Below are positions 39,529-50,876 of a stretch of DNA of 64,000 nucleotides, piece after piece. The stretch comes from Corythucha ciliata (Eukaryota > Arthropoda > Insecta > Hemiptera > Tingidae), in contig CM075939.1 in assembly GCA_038030265.1 (NCBI GenBank), positions 8,475,253 through 8,539,252 on the forward strand, written 5' to 3'. The notes under the pieces were generated by a model. It was not told where the DNA came from. It ran no database searches and was given only the letters and a program-made list of their open reading frames with translations. Position 1 is the first letter of the stretch. The number at the start of each line of letters is the position of its first letter. The position numbers and the translations under genes were made by a program.

Positions 39529-42500
39529 AATGAGCTATAGCTCGGCGCCGGCGTGCGACCGGTCTACGGTGAGAAGGCATTTATTTTTTTTTTTCGGTCT
39601 GATCACAATACTGGTACTACGGGATGCCAAATTCTTCCAGTAAGCCCAGGCATACTTGAGGATGGTTTCGTAGTGGCCTAAGGTTTCAAATACCCTGTTG
39701 AGCTAGGGGAGGGGGAGCCCCCCCGAAATATCGGAACTGACCGTTATCAGCAGTGCTCTGGATAGAAGCGCCGTCCACCAGTGCGTGGTTAGGGTGATCC
39801 GCCCCTAACCGACTGGGAGGTGCACCTAGGTGTGCCGCGTCCGATCAACGTAAATGATCTGGTTCAAGGCCCGTGAGGCCAAACCCGGAGTCGACCTATA
39901 TGTAGGCATTCGGGAATGGTCGCACGTTAAAACTCAGACTGCTTGCAGATGAGCGGAGCGTAAGTCCCTCGGGACAGGTAGCCTCGTTAACACGCGGGGT
40001 CTTCAGGACTACCTCGTAAAATAGGAATTCAATGGCTTCTGGCAGGACCTTGAAGGGCTCACCCAGAAGTTTATATGAAGAACTCGGAAGGGGCTCAGAG
40101 AACCTTCCGTGAACGCCGCAGTCACCGGCTGCTCCGTCCATGGATACCACCGAGGTCAAACACGACATTGATGGGACCAGGGACGTACCTGTGGAGGGCA
40201 GTTCTAAGGAGCATACCCGCCGAGGGGAGTTTTTTTTTTAAAAACATACCCTCGGCGGGCCGTTCTAAAGAACACACCCCGGTGCAGGGGCTTATCTCTT
40301 CGAGTGCAACGCACTCGGCGCGCGCTAGCTCGTCATCCTTGTCACTCTTGTGCTCAAGGGTCCAGTTAGCGATTATCTCTTATCGCTTCTAAGAAGCGAC
40401 GACCTCTAACCTTATTAAGAGGAGAGAGCTATCTTTGCAGGATCAGCATTTTCGGGCTTCACACGCCTGATATGTTCCGCCCAGCGAGACTCTAGCTGAG
40501 GACCTCCTCAACCTCATACGGTGAGAGGGACTCTAGACTAGACCAACCGATCCAAGAGCGGCACAATAATCCACTTAGGATTCCGTACCTGTGGCGTGTG
40601 CCATGCCCCTGCTCTTGGATAGTGGAGGTAAAAAAAAAAAATACCTATGCGAAGTCTCACGCTAATCTCGTGAAATCTGACGTCGAACTAATGATCTCTG
40701 TGGGGATGAGTTATGTATACAGCAAACAGATAATGTTCGGTACCCCCGGACCCTAATAGGCCTTCTTCCAACCATACATGATGGGGGGGGGGTTGCTTAC
40801 ACATACAAATAAGGCACGCTTCGCCACTGCGAGGTGCTATGCACTCGTGCCTGACAGCGGCCCTATGGATACCGCATATATGAGACTGCTGCGGCAGAGC
40901 ACGTAAATAGCGGGGTGTCCATGGTTGGACACATGCTCGTTCTGGAGGAAGTTGCATGTAGTGAGGCTCCTTGAGGGACTCCAGGCAGAGGCAGAGCATC
41001 GCCGACTAAAAATTATACTTTTATCGGGAATATTTGAACAATGCGCACACAATGTCAGCTTTAAGTGAAACTGACAACATTAAACGGATGTATACATAGA
41101 GTCCCTCGTGTTATACTGTGGAGCGATGGTAATGGCTTTCTATAGAATTTTCTCTTTGATTGAAGGCTTTTCAACTATTGTCGACGTTCGTCCTTCGACC
41201 AATATACACGCCGTAAAATCACATCGTAAGTCACGATGTCTTTACATTCTTATCCCACGAGGAGGAGGTCACTCATAATCTCAAGGATCAATCATATAGC
41301 TCTCCAGAAATGGGATACATATAAGGTATATTATGTCCATCAATAGAGAGGAATTAATTAACGTGTCACGTTACTGTAGGGGCCTCCCCGGTGTATAAAT
41401 TACGCGATTAGAAATCCCACCTAAACGAACTGGGTCAAATTGAGTAACGTCGGCGCAGTCACCGGCCGGAGAATCTCGTAAAAAGTGACATCGCTCGAGT
41501 TTCGTAGTGAATATAGGGGGCTCGCACAAAAAAAAATAAATAAACTCGCGCGAAGAAAGCAGCTCCCTTTTTTTTTCTAACGAAGAACGTGTTGTGACTT
41601 CTTTAAACTTCCCCTCCCCCTCGACCATCCATGTTACCGATTTCCGACCCAACCTCATGAAGTGACATAACGAATTCCGAGCGTCGTCTTCGGGGGGGTT
41701 GAGAACACCGGAATGCGACTTAACACCATACATTAATCGGAGCAATTTCACCCAGTGGAGTCTCTCTACTCGCGGTTCACCTGGTTCGTTGTTCCGCGTT
41801 GGCCCAGATTTTTTTTTCTAAAACAGCGTGCATAAAAAAAAAAGCTTAAAAGGAATGAACTGCGGCAAAGGACTCCACCCCATTTTAAAGCGGTCTCGTT
41901 TTATGCAACCGCGAGGCCGAGAACACCTGCTGCTTTCGCTGGTAAAGGAATTGTGCGCCTCTCTCGCGTTTCCTGTTCCAAACCCCCCCTCCCGCCACCA
42001 CCCTTCAACGCGTTTCTGTTCTTTGAGATGATTGTGTGGGCAAGCTCGGACAGAAAATTATCGGCAAGGAACACAAGCGAGAAAAGGGGAGCGTATTTAG
42101 TTGTAGTGAAAAGATTTAATTTCCCCTCGTTAAATACTACAATAAGGCTGTAAACACACAAAGAGAACGAGGTTTCATGTTATTAATTATATGAAAATTT
42201 ATAAGAAAAGCTTTCAAAAATCGGATTGCGTTTGCTTTATCCGAGTGGCGGATATAGAAAAAGTCGGGTGTTTCAAATTCTCATTCTCGTTGGTTAAATA
42301 AAAAAAAAAGCGTTGCTTTATATTTTGAGAAAAAATGTTTGAACATGTTGGGCAACGAAAAAAAAAGTTCCCCCGCATTTCATGGGAATTATTTCTACAT
42401 TCACGATTTCAAACTGGGAGGTTGTTCCAGGTCAGAACCACAATACTTTTCATTCTCTGGTGGAGCTCAACTTTATACGGCGTGTTTTTTTTATTTGATG

Positions 42501-42590
42501 TGTCTCTTTTCTATTTATTAGCTTCAAAAATGGTCAATTCCCACAGTAAAAAATAAAAAACGTCAATACATATACCAGACGGATAGAATG
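39529..42590. other. Long non-coding stretch
   Basis: About 3 kb with no recognised gene. 39529-39590 may be the 3' UTR and tail of the R1-clade element (T-run at 39580-39592). A strong hairpin, 'CCCGCCGAGGGG' against 'CCCTCGGCGGG', lies at about 40217-40260, with 'GTTCTAAGGAGCATAC' and 'GTTCTAAAGAACACAC' as direct repeats around it. The remainder is unassigned. Confidence 0.35.
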
Positions 42591-43260
42591 ATGGAATTTT
42601 TAACTCTCCAAAAACGGAATATTTGGGTTCTGAAACTTTCTATTGGCCCATATATGACATTTGCTAACAAACTAGCCATTTGGTCACGAAACTGGAAACA
42701 CGAGTGAATAAATTTGTAGCCCCCGTCAGACTAAGAAAAACACTCCCCCTCCCCAACCCTTACCCACCCGAGCGGTTCAGTTCATCGTTCCAATGTCCTC
42801 AACTGTGGCCAACTCCTAGATTTTCTGTTCGGTTGAAAACTGGTCATTGTTTCGGCAAATTTGCGACCTTTCGGCTCCAAAAGGAAAATGACCAAAATTA
42901 GCTGCCTCGGAAATTCAATTCAGTCGCAGCAGTTTGACTCTTTTTAAAGCAGCAGTTGGGCGAAGTAAGAAAATGAATTTGAATCATTAAAATTCATCAT
43001 TCCCCCCCCCCATGAAAATTCCGTCTTTCCACATGGGGAAAGCTCAAAATTTGCATCTTCCGCCTTTAACTAAGCTCATAATTTCATTGGGTACAGCTCG
43101 CTCTCAAAAATTGTTTCACTGCGGGGTATTTTAATCCAAAAAAGAACTGACTTTATTAGCGGGTTTGGTTGTTTCAAAAATCAATTTCGTAGGGTTGGGC
43201 TTTTTAAAACCTCCACAGTTGATACCAAGACCTCGCAATTTGGTGGATTTCGCTTTGTTT
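42591..43260. repeat. Diffuse family A-like repeat sequence
   Basis: Scattered words such as 'CATTTGGTCACGAAACTGG', 'CAATTTCGTAGGGTTGGG' and 'GCAATTTGGTGGATTTCG' match the family A theme at roughly 30-bp multiples, but conservation is weaker than at 1-480. Confidence 0.35.
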
Positions 43261-43379
43261 AATTATAGCGTTTTCCATTTGCACAAAAATCTGCGATGGA
43301 GCAATTCATTTCCACCCGTCCAGTTAGCGTACCGCGAGGTAGGCTCGAGGGGGGGCGGGGCGGGCAAAAGTGTTGTTTT

Positions 43380-44978
43380 TGGGCCAAAATCGCCGCTAAA
43401 ATCGAGAATACATGCTAGAAGTAAACAGCGCTATACAACGCTTCAAGGCTGTATACAAGTTTAAAAAAAAAAAATCGCGCCAAATATTGACAAAAACGAC
43501 GCTAATTCGGAATAAAATTGGGCAAAAATGGCAAATTTACAACTGAAATCGCGTATAAAAAAGAGACTAGACGCTGATTCGATGCAAAATTAGCAGAAAA
43601 CGTTATTTCTTAGCTTAAATTTAGAAAAATCGCTAATTCGTGGATAAAGTTTAGGAAACACCTTAATTCGTGAATACAAATGCAGAACATCACTGATTTG
43701 CGGCTGAAATTGAGAAAACGCAAATACATTGCTTCTGAAAGAATCATTGAGGATCAAATTGGGAAAACAGTGCTAATCCATAGCGGAAAGTAAAAAAAAA
43801 TTGCTTACGCGGGCTAAAATAGTGCTAATTCGCTGCTAAAAATGAGGAAAACACCCATTCGTGGTTTAAAATGGAAGAAAATCGCTATAATGCAAGTGAT
43901 GGAAACGCGCCTGCGCTGATAAAATTGAGAAAAAGTACTAACCTGCGGCTAAAATTGGGGAAAACAACTAAATCCCGGTTTAAACTGAAGAAACGGAAAA
44001 TGCGTAGCTTCCGTTCAGGGTAAAATTAGACAAAAAACAATAATCCATAGCAAAAATTTAAGGAAAAAATGTCAATGCGGAACTGAAATGTAAAAAGAAA
44101 ACATTCACTAATATTAGCCAGGCATAAATAACGAAAAAACTGTAGTTTTCAGCTATTCTCGGCTAAAAATTGAAACAATTGGTAATATCCAGCTAAAATT
44201 GAGGAAATAAACGTGAATTAGTGGCTGAAATTGGGAAAATTTGTGAACTTAAATGTTAGAAACGCTACTGCGCTGCTAAAATTGAGGAAAAGGCGCTAGT
44301 TCCCGGCTAAAATTGAGGTAAATTATAAATTTTAAGGATAACGTGGGTTAAAATATCTAATTTAAATACGCGCCTACTCGCCTTCTGAGAGTACCTTTGT
44401 GGCTAAAATTGAGAAAAACGGCAAATTCATGACTACGCTGATTCGCGGCTAGAACTGAGAAAAAGCGCTAATCTAAAGCTAAAAGTCCAATAAAATTACT
44501 AGAACCCGCTAATTTGCGGCTAATATTGAGAAAGTCAAAAATTAGCCCGGCTAAAATTAATAGAAAAGTTAATTTTCAGCCTATAAATTGAAAAAAAAAA
44601 ATTGTTCACCGTCAAAAATGTAAAAAATAAACAATTTGTAGCTAAAATGACGGAAAACGCCAATTCGTGACTAATACTCGCGGCTAAAATTGAGGGAAAC
44701 CATTAATTCCGGCTAAAATTGAGACAATTTCAAATTTGAGTCAACGATTGAAAATACGCCAAATACAGAAACACAGAAATTAATTTGCAGCTAAAAATGA
44801 GAATTAAACGTCAATTCGTGGCTAAAACGGAGGAAAATCGCTAATGCAAACGTCAGAAACGCTGTATACTGTGTTGCTAAAATTGAGAAAAAGCGCTAAC
44901 CCGCGGCTAAAATTGGGGAAAATCACAAAATCCCGACTTAAATTGGAAAAACGCGAATGCATAGCTTCCTTTCGAGGC
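43380..44978 (+). repeat. Family B ~30-bp repeat, main array (left part)
   Basis: About 1.6 kb of units built from 'CGCTAATTCG', 'GGCTAAAATTGAG' and an A-run. Where units are cleanest (for example 43635-43725) successive lengths are 29-31 bp. The array continues beyond two inserted elements to about 47290, giving at least 2.5 kb of repeat in total. Confidence 0.7.
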
Positions 44979-44981
44979 TAA

Positions 44982-45284
44982 GGCTGGCTGTCCAGTGAAC
45001 GCGATTTCGCGTGAAGAGGCGAAGAGCGAAAAGGCGCGAATTCGCGCGAACAGTTCGCCTTGTTTCAAACACGTCGATTTACATGGGACCCCGTCCACTG
45101 AAAGCGCCACTTTCGCGCGAACAAGGGCGAAGGCGAAGGCGAACAAACGAGTTTGATTTTGAACGCGCGAAGAGGCGAAGAGGCCAAATCGCGTCCACTG
45201 GACGGCCAGCCACTGTTCGCGCGAATTCGCGCCTTTTCTCTCTTCGCCTCTTCGCGCGAAATCGCGTCCACTGGACGGCCAGCC
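44982..45284. mobile_element. MITE, 303 bp, with TAA target duplication
   Basis: The TIRs begin GGCTGGCTGTCCAGTGAACG and, inverted, GGCTGGCCGTCCAGTGGACG, and extend for about 50 bp through GCGATTTCGCG. TAA flanks both sides (44979-44981 and 45285-45287). The interior repeats 'GCGAAGAGGCGAA' words in both orientations. The long arginine-rich open frames here arise from these repeats. Target and structure fit PIF/Harbinger-type MITEs. Confidence 0.85.
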
Positions 45285-45326
45285 TAAAACTAAACAAAAA
45301 ACGCTAATCCGTAAGCAAAAATTGAA

Positions 45327-46352
45327 ACGCATGTGAACCTGGCACAACACATGTCATAAAATTTAACGAAAAATGAATCAATCGTTTGTTTACCGTTTGT
45401 TTACGTTTGTTTTGCCAAAATTTTCGTTTGTTTAGCATTCGGAATATGATTTTTTTTTTTAAACAGCATGTGTCGGGCTAAGTTCACGCAACCCGACACA
45501 TGGGCGGAATCGTTTGTTTCGCGACATATTCCGTCTCATTATCGTTTGTTTACCGTTTGTTTAGCCGAAATTTTCGTTTGTTTAGCATTTTGAATTTATA
45601 TTTTCTTAAAAAATCAGCGTGTGTCGGGCTAGGTTCACGCAACCCGACACATGGGCGGAATCGTTTGTTTCGCGGCATATTCCGTCTCATTATCGTTTGT
45701 TTACGTTTGTTTAGCCTAAATTTTCGTTTTTTTAGCATTTGGAATATGATCTTTCTTAAAAAACAGCATGTGTGGGGCTAAGTTCACGCAACCCGACACA
45801 TTGGCGGAATCGTTTGTTTCGCGGCATATTCCGTCTCATTATCGTTTGTTTACGTTTGTTTAGCCGAAATTTTCCGAAAGATTCCGTCCATGTGTCGGGT
45901 TGCGTGAACTTAGCCCGACACATGCTGTTTTTTTTAAAAAATCATATTCCGAATGCTAAACAAACGAAAATTTCGGCTAAACAAACGTAAACAAACGATA
46001 ATGAGACGGAATATGCCACGAAACAAACGATTCCGCCCATGTGTCGGGTTGCGTGAACTTAGCCCCACACATGCTGTTTTTTTAAGAAAATATAAATTCA
46101 AAACGCTAAACAAACGAAAATTTCGGCTAAACAAACGATAATGAGACGGAATACGCCGCGAAACAAACGATTCCGCCCATGTGTCGGGTAGCGTGAACTT
46201 AGCCCGACACATACTGTTTTTCGAAAAATTCATACATGAAATGCTAAACAAACGAAAAGTTTGGCAAAACAAACGTAAACAAACGGTAAGCAAACGATTG
46301 ATTCATTTTTCGTTAAATTTTATTACATGTGTTGTGCCAGGTTCACATGCGT
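45327..46352. mobile_element. Foldback (FB-like) element, 1026 bp, with 9-bp target duplications
   Basis: The element is one long inverted repeat. The outer ends, ACGCATGTGAACCTGGCACA and on, match for about 90 bp with very few differences. Each arm contains three tandem units of about 150 bp that carry 'CGTTTGTTTAC', 'CATATTCCGTCTCATTATCG' and 'CCCGACACATG', and each unit contains its own small palindrome (CATGTGTCGGG...CCCGACACATG). The centre is near 45870-45885. 'AAAATTGAA' lies exactly at both edges (45318-45326 and 46353-46361). Arms of tandem subrepeats with 9-bp duplications are the description of Drosophila FB elements. No transposase. Confidence 0.85.
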
Positions 46353-46369
46353 AAAATTGAAGGGAAAAA

Positions 46370-47290
46370 TGCCAATGTTGGACTGAAATGTAAAAAAAAC
46401 CGCAGATAGCATTGAAACATTCTTGAGCTAACCCGGTATAAATAAAGTAAACTTTAGTTTTCATCTCAAATTAAGAAAAAGTGCTAATCCACTGCTAAAA
46501 ATTAAAAAAAATTGCTGATCTGCGGCTAAAATTGCGTAAAACGCCAATTCGTGACTAAATTGGAGAAAATTCGCGATTTCACGAGATATAGAAGCGCTAC
46601 TGCGCTGCTAAAATTCGCGGCTTAATTTGAGGAAAGTCACCAATTCGCGGACAAAGTGTGGTAAAACTTTTTAACCTAAAATATTCGCCTTCGCGCCCTT
46701 CTGAAGGCAACTTAGTGGCTAAAATTGAGAAAAACGGCAAATTCACAGTTTTAAGTAAAAAAAAAACAAAAACAAAACAAACAAAAACAAAACAAAAAAA
46801 AACGTTATTAGCTGTAAGAATTGAGAAGCGCTAATCTATATCGCTAAAATTAAAACAAAATTGCTAATGCGGAGCTAAAATGTAAAAAAAAAAAAAAAAA
46901 AGCTTTGCGGCTAATATTGAAACAATCGATAATTGGGCCGGCTAATATTGATAGAAAAGTTCATTTTCAGCATGGTTGAAAACAAAAACTGCTAATTCGC
47001 TGTTGAAAATAGTCAATTTGCAGTTAAAACATCGTGAAACGACAATTCACGGCAAAATTAACAAAATTCGCTAATTCACTGATTAGAGAATCGCTACTAC
47101 GCTGCTAAAACTAAGAAAAATTGCTAATTTGCGGCAAAAGAAAAATCACTAATTCGTGGCTAAAATTGAGAAATTCGCAGCTTAAACTTGGCATGAGTGG
47201 TAATTGGCGGATTTGGTGTGGATATTGCGGTAATTTGGCTAAAATAAGGAAAAGGCCTTGGCTAAAATAATAAAAATGCCTTAGAGGTTA
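46370..47290 (+). repeat. Family B ~30-bp repeat, main array (right part)
   Basis: The family B words resume directly after the foldback element, including an A/C-rich microsatellite-like patch at 46767-46800, and fade at about 47290. Confidence 0.65.
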
Positions 47291-49619
47291 TATCAATAGA
47301 GGTTTATAATTAATTGTAGAGACTTAGGGGCCCCGGTACGTGCAGGTCCGCCAGTGATCATCCCAGCATCCCCACTTGAACTTTTATAACAAAGTTGTCC
47401 GCCACGTGACCTTGTCTATGGCAGAAACGTCCTTGAGATTCGTTAAATTAAAATGATATGCACGGGGGCGTTGGTTATTACTCGCCTTTACATTCCACCG
47501 CCTTGCGAGTGCGATTTTAACGACCGACCGAGCTTCTATGTCGAGCGCAAGCGATAAAAAAAAAGCTGTTTGCACCGTTGTTGTGATAGAGGAGGAGAGG
47601 GGGGTACTAAAAACGAGCGTGTTAATTCTTTTTATTTTATTTTTAAATTCTCTCCCAGGTTTCTTTTATTGCGGATTTAAGCTCGTATAATCCAGTATTT
47701 GGCGCACTGCTATATACACATACACGAAACCCATTAATATATTGCGGGTCGCTTTACGCAATCGGATAGGCACTCCAACCACCGCTTTATCTTCCGACCG
47801 GAATCCCTTTAAAAGCAGAGCGAATTTAAATAATGGGCCGCGCATTGAAAACTATCCGGAACTTGCCGGTTTTCCAAGCAAGGAGCGAGGGCTAATAGCG
47901 AGAGTCGCGTCTCATAAAATAAAAAAAAAAAACTGAGTCATGATACGACCTTGTAGGTAACTTGGCGTACTTTTAAACAAACTGCATCTTAAAAATAAAT
48001 TAAAAGACCAGAAGAGAGAGAGAAAAAAAAACTAGAATGAGAGTAAAATGCTCCTGCTGGGAGCGAAAGGGAAATCACCCAGTTCTTTCGTAACGACCTT
48101 GACAGATTCTCAGGAACTTTTTTTCTCGGGTACTTTCACAGTTACTAGTTTTTACAGCAAGTTTTCCTCGCTTAATTTGTATTTATTTTTCGATTTGCAA
48201 ATACCGGAAACACGTTTTTTTTTGTTAGCAATGAAATCCTTGAACTTTTACCGAATGCGTGAAGTTTTTTTTTTTTATTTCGCATCATCTAACCTTAACC
48301 CCCGCACTGGTCAGGGGTTGAAGACAAAGAAGTTAATCAAAAGATTATCATGAAACATCTTATTTACCTTTTGTATATTAGAAAACTTGATTTTAATAAA
48401 ACAAAAATAACCCTCGGCCCCCGCAATTAGACGTCATAAAGAGAAGGCGTGAAGCTAAAATGTTTTGAGTTTTGACTTTCTCGTGTCGAAACTGAATAAA
48501 TTAACAATTTTTATTTCGTTTCTCAATTCAAAACAATTGACATTCTCGTGTCGTTTCCATTTAATTGGTGATCGAGTTTTTCTTTTCTCTCCACCGCAGG
48601 GAAAGTAGTCCTACGACGGCTATTTGAGTCCGCACGAAAGTGACCACCAAACCAAAGCTATACAGGGCAGGACCTCCTCGAAACTCGTCTTTTTTTTTTT
48701 TTTTTTTTTAAATCGCTTTAGGACTAAACCGTTCGCGAACTCTTTTAAAACGAAAGGATTTTTCATATTTTCCGTTATCTGCCTATTTAAATAATGCGTA
48801 CCCTCCCTGTTTTAACCCAAGGTTGTGAAGAATTACACGATCTAACAACAACTGTAGAATGCCATCCCTGGGCGTTAGCAAGTTTTACATTAGAATGAAT
48901 CACATAAAATTGCTCAATCGCGGCATCAAAATTGGGGCTTGGTGTTTGCTTCTGCGATAAAAAAAAAAAAAAGAAGTTCTTCCTGGTCATTTCCCCAGCC
49001 TTTTTTCAACCGGCAACAAACATTCATAGAAGAGATGAAAATATTAACAGAAACTTTCACTTGTAGAACACGCTAGTTGTTATTTCCACGCTTGGTAATG
49101 ATTTTTCCCAATGGAAAAAGAATAATCGTTTATTCATAAGAGCATGACACTGCGCGTAAACCCTCCCAAGATGCACTGCACGGAAAAAGAATAAGAAAAA
49201 AAAAAAAGTTGCCGGCTCATGCACACGCATTCGAGGACGAAAAAGAACCGGTGAAGCCGCCGAGACATTAATAAAACATTGTTCTTGGGCGAGGGGTGGG
49301 GTGGGGGGCACTTTCGCGTCTTTGAGGCAATAAGGAATTCGTAATTTGTCGAATTTCAAACAAACAAACAAAAACAAAAGGTACTCAGATATCAATCTTT
49401 TTCTGTTTTCCACGATTGTAAGTAAATGTGCGGGTAAAGAAGAAAACACTGTGATTGGTGCCAAGGGTGAAACTCGGTCAAAGTCGTGTTTTTCCTTGGA
49501 GTCACGTTTCTTACGAGAGGAGGCGCGGATTAAAACAAGTTGGCTTGTATTGAATTGCTTCTTCAGCTTATTTATTTTACTGGTAAAGGTCCCGTTACGA
49601 CAATATAATCCCTTTTAAT
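47291..49619. other. Long non-coding stretch
   Basis: No recognised gene, RNA or element. AT-rich with homopolymers (A-runs at 47925 and 48960, T-run at 48691-48709). It may be decayed host or transposon DNA. Confidence 0.35.
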
Positions 49620-50281
49620 TGTTGAAAAATAAAAATAAATATTTATAATATAATTACTTACCAAGACGATAATTTTCATAGTGAACAACCGCTTTTAGTC
49701 CTTTTTCAAGTCTCCTATAATGTAATGCAGCAAGCTCTCCGGAACACCCTCGTCGACAACACTTCTAGGACTGAACGAACAATCCAAACTCAATCACGAG
49801 ACTCTTACCCTTACGGTCTTAATACAAGAAAGCCTGTTTAAAACTTGATATTAATCCCCCGCACGTTAGAAGAAGTTGAAAGTAAGAGTCTTGAAAAAGA
49901 CGGGGATCGCCCCTCTTACCGTAGCCCCGCCACCCCCCCCTTGCCACCACAACGGGTGGGTCACCCGAACGGTGCTGGGAATGGTTCGCAGTGTGGGGCG
50001 GAAGAGTTGGAGGTGGTGGATTGCTCTTTCTTCTGAAAGGACTGCCGTTTCTTTCCACCGAGCCCTCTTCTTGGTGCCTTTGAAAAACTTAAAAATGGGT
50101 GGAATTGCGTATGAAATAAAGAAGTGAGAATAAGAAATCAAATTGTATTTAAGGAATGAAAAAAATGACAAGGACTGAAACCGAGAAAGGAAGATGAACA
50201 AATTTTTATTTTTTTTCACATACGTCAAGCATGTGATAACAAAATGGAGTGAGGCGTATTAATCGGATTATATTTCCAACA
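49620..50281 (-). repeat. Candidate 3' LTR of a copia element
   Basis: Directly after the copia RNase H stop codon the minus strand reads GGGCGAG (a short polypurine tract) and then TGTTGGAAATATAAT, a typical copia LTR start (50281 downward). The matching end TTCAACA occurs at 49620-49626, giving a 662-bp candidate. No second LTR remains, so the far boundary is a guess. Confidence 0.4.
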
Positions 50282-50288
50282 CTCGCCC

Positions 50289-50459
50289 TTAATCCGAACA
50301 ATACCCTTGAAGCCCCAGCATCTCCACGCATTTGAGATGTTTCGGACTGCTGAGACTTTTTGTCAGAAGATCCGCTGGCATTTGATCTGTAGGTACATAT
50401 CGAAGCTCCACCTTTCTGTCATCGACACATTCCCGGACGAAATGATGACGAATATCCAG
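50289..50459 (-). pseudogene. Ty1/copia Pol, C-terminal end of RNase H
   Basis: The minus-strand frame reads DIRHHFVRECVDDRKVELRY, then VPTDQMPADLLTKSLSSPKH and EMLGLQG before TAA (50289-50291). The words 'DIRHHFVRE', 'ELRYVPT', 'ADLLTK' and 'LGL' are the standard end of copia polyproteins. It is cut at about 50457 by the hAT-like end that follows. Only about 56 residues remain. Confidence 0.8.
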
Positions 50460-50581
50460 GGCTGGGCAGTAATTGAATTACGTAATTCAATTACAATTAG
50501 TAATTGGTAATTTGTAATTGATAACAACACGCCATTGTAATTGATAATTTGTAATTAAAAGCACTCTTTCGAAGTAATTTG
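50457..50581. mobile_element. hAT-like element end, interrupted by the Ty3 insertion
   Basis: The sequence starts CAGGGCTGGGCAGTAATTG, a form of terminus seen in hAT-type non-autonomous elements, inside the copia remnant. A perfect 26-bp AT-rich palindrome occupies 50469-50494, followed by repeated 'TAATTG' words. Similar 'AATTACCAATTAC' words resume after the Ty3 element at 59852, so the Ty3 element inserted into it. The other end was not identified. Confidence 0.45.
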
Positions 50582-50876
50582 TGTAAGTTTCTCGCCAGTC
50601 TTCGAACCTTATTGCTGGACTTTGATCCTTTTACTTCTTTCTTCTAATTTATTTCTCACCTCTGTTTAAATATTTTTTTGTAAACTGTCCTGCGAGGCAG
50701 TCGCGTTCTATACTCTGTGGACTCCACTTCTCGTGTTCTCACGGAAAACAATATTTTATAGCTAAAAGTTAAGCGTTCGTTATATTGGAATCGACTTAGT
50801 TTTCGATTCTCAATAAAAGCTTGAGCATCGAATCTTGGTGTTATTCGGTTTGTGTTCAAAATTCCCCAGTCTTACA
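50582..50876 (+). repeat. 5' LTR, 295 bp
   Basis: Starts TGTAAGTTTCTCGCC and ends CCCCAGTCTTACA. An AATAAA polyadenylation-like signal lies near 50812 and a TATA-like ATATTTTATAG near 50751. It differs from the 3' LTR by two T/C changes. Confidence 0.95.

Noticed and set aside
39720..40640. Ribosomal DNA flanks of the R1-clade element
   Set aside because: R1 elements usually sit in 28S genes, but I could not recognise 28S sequence here and do not claim it.
44907..45350. Long Arg/Ser-rich open frames on both strands
   Set aside because: They lie inside the 303-bp MITE and come from its GCGAA-type inverted repeats, not from a gene.
45500..46293. Repetitive open frames rich in RLFSRNFRLFS-like words
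   Set aside because: They are translations of the tandem units of the foldback element; no start, no domain, both strands affected.
43380..47290. CRISPR-like array because of the ~30-bp period
   Set aside because: The units are degenerate with no invariant repeat and no unique spacers, and the genome is an animal one.
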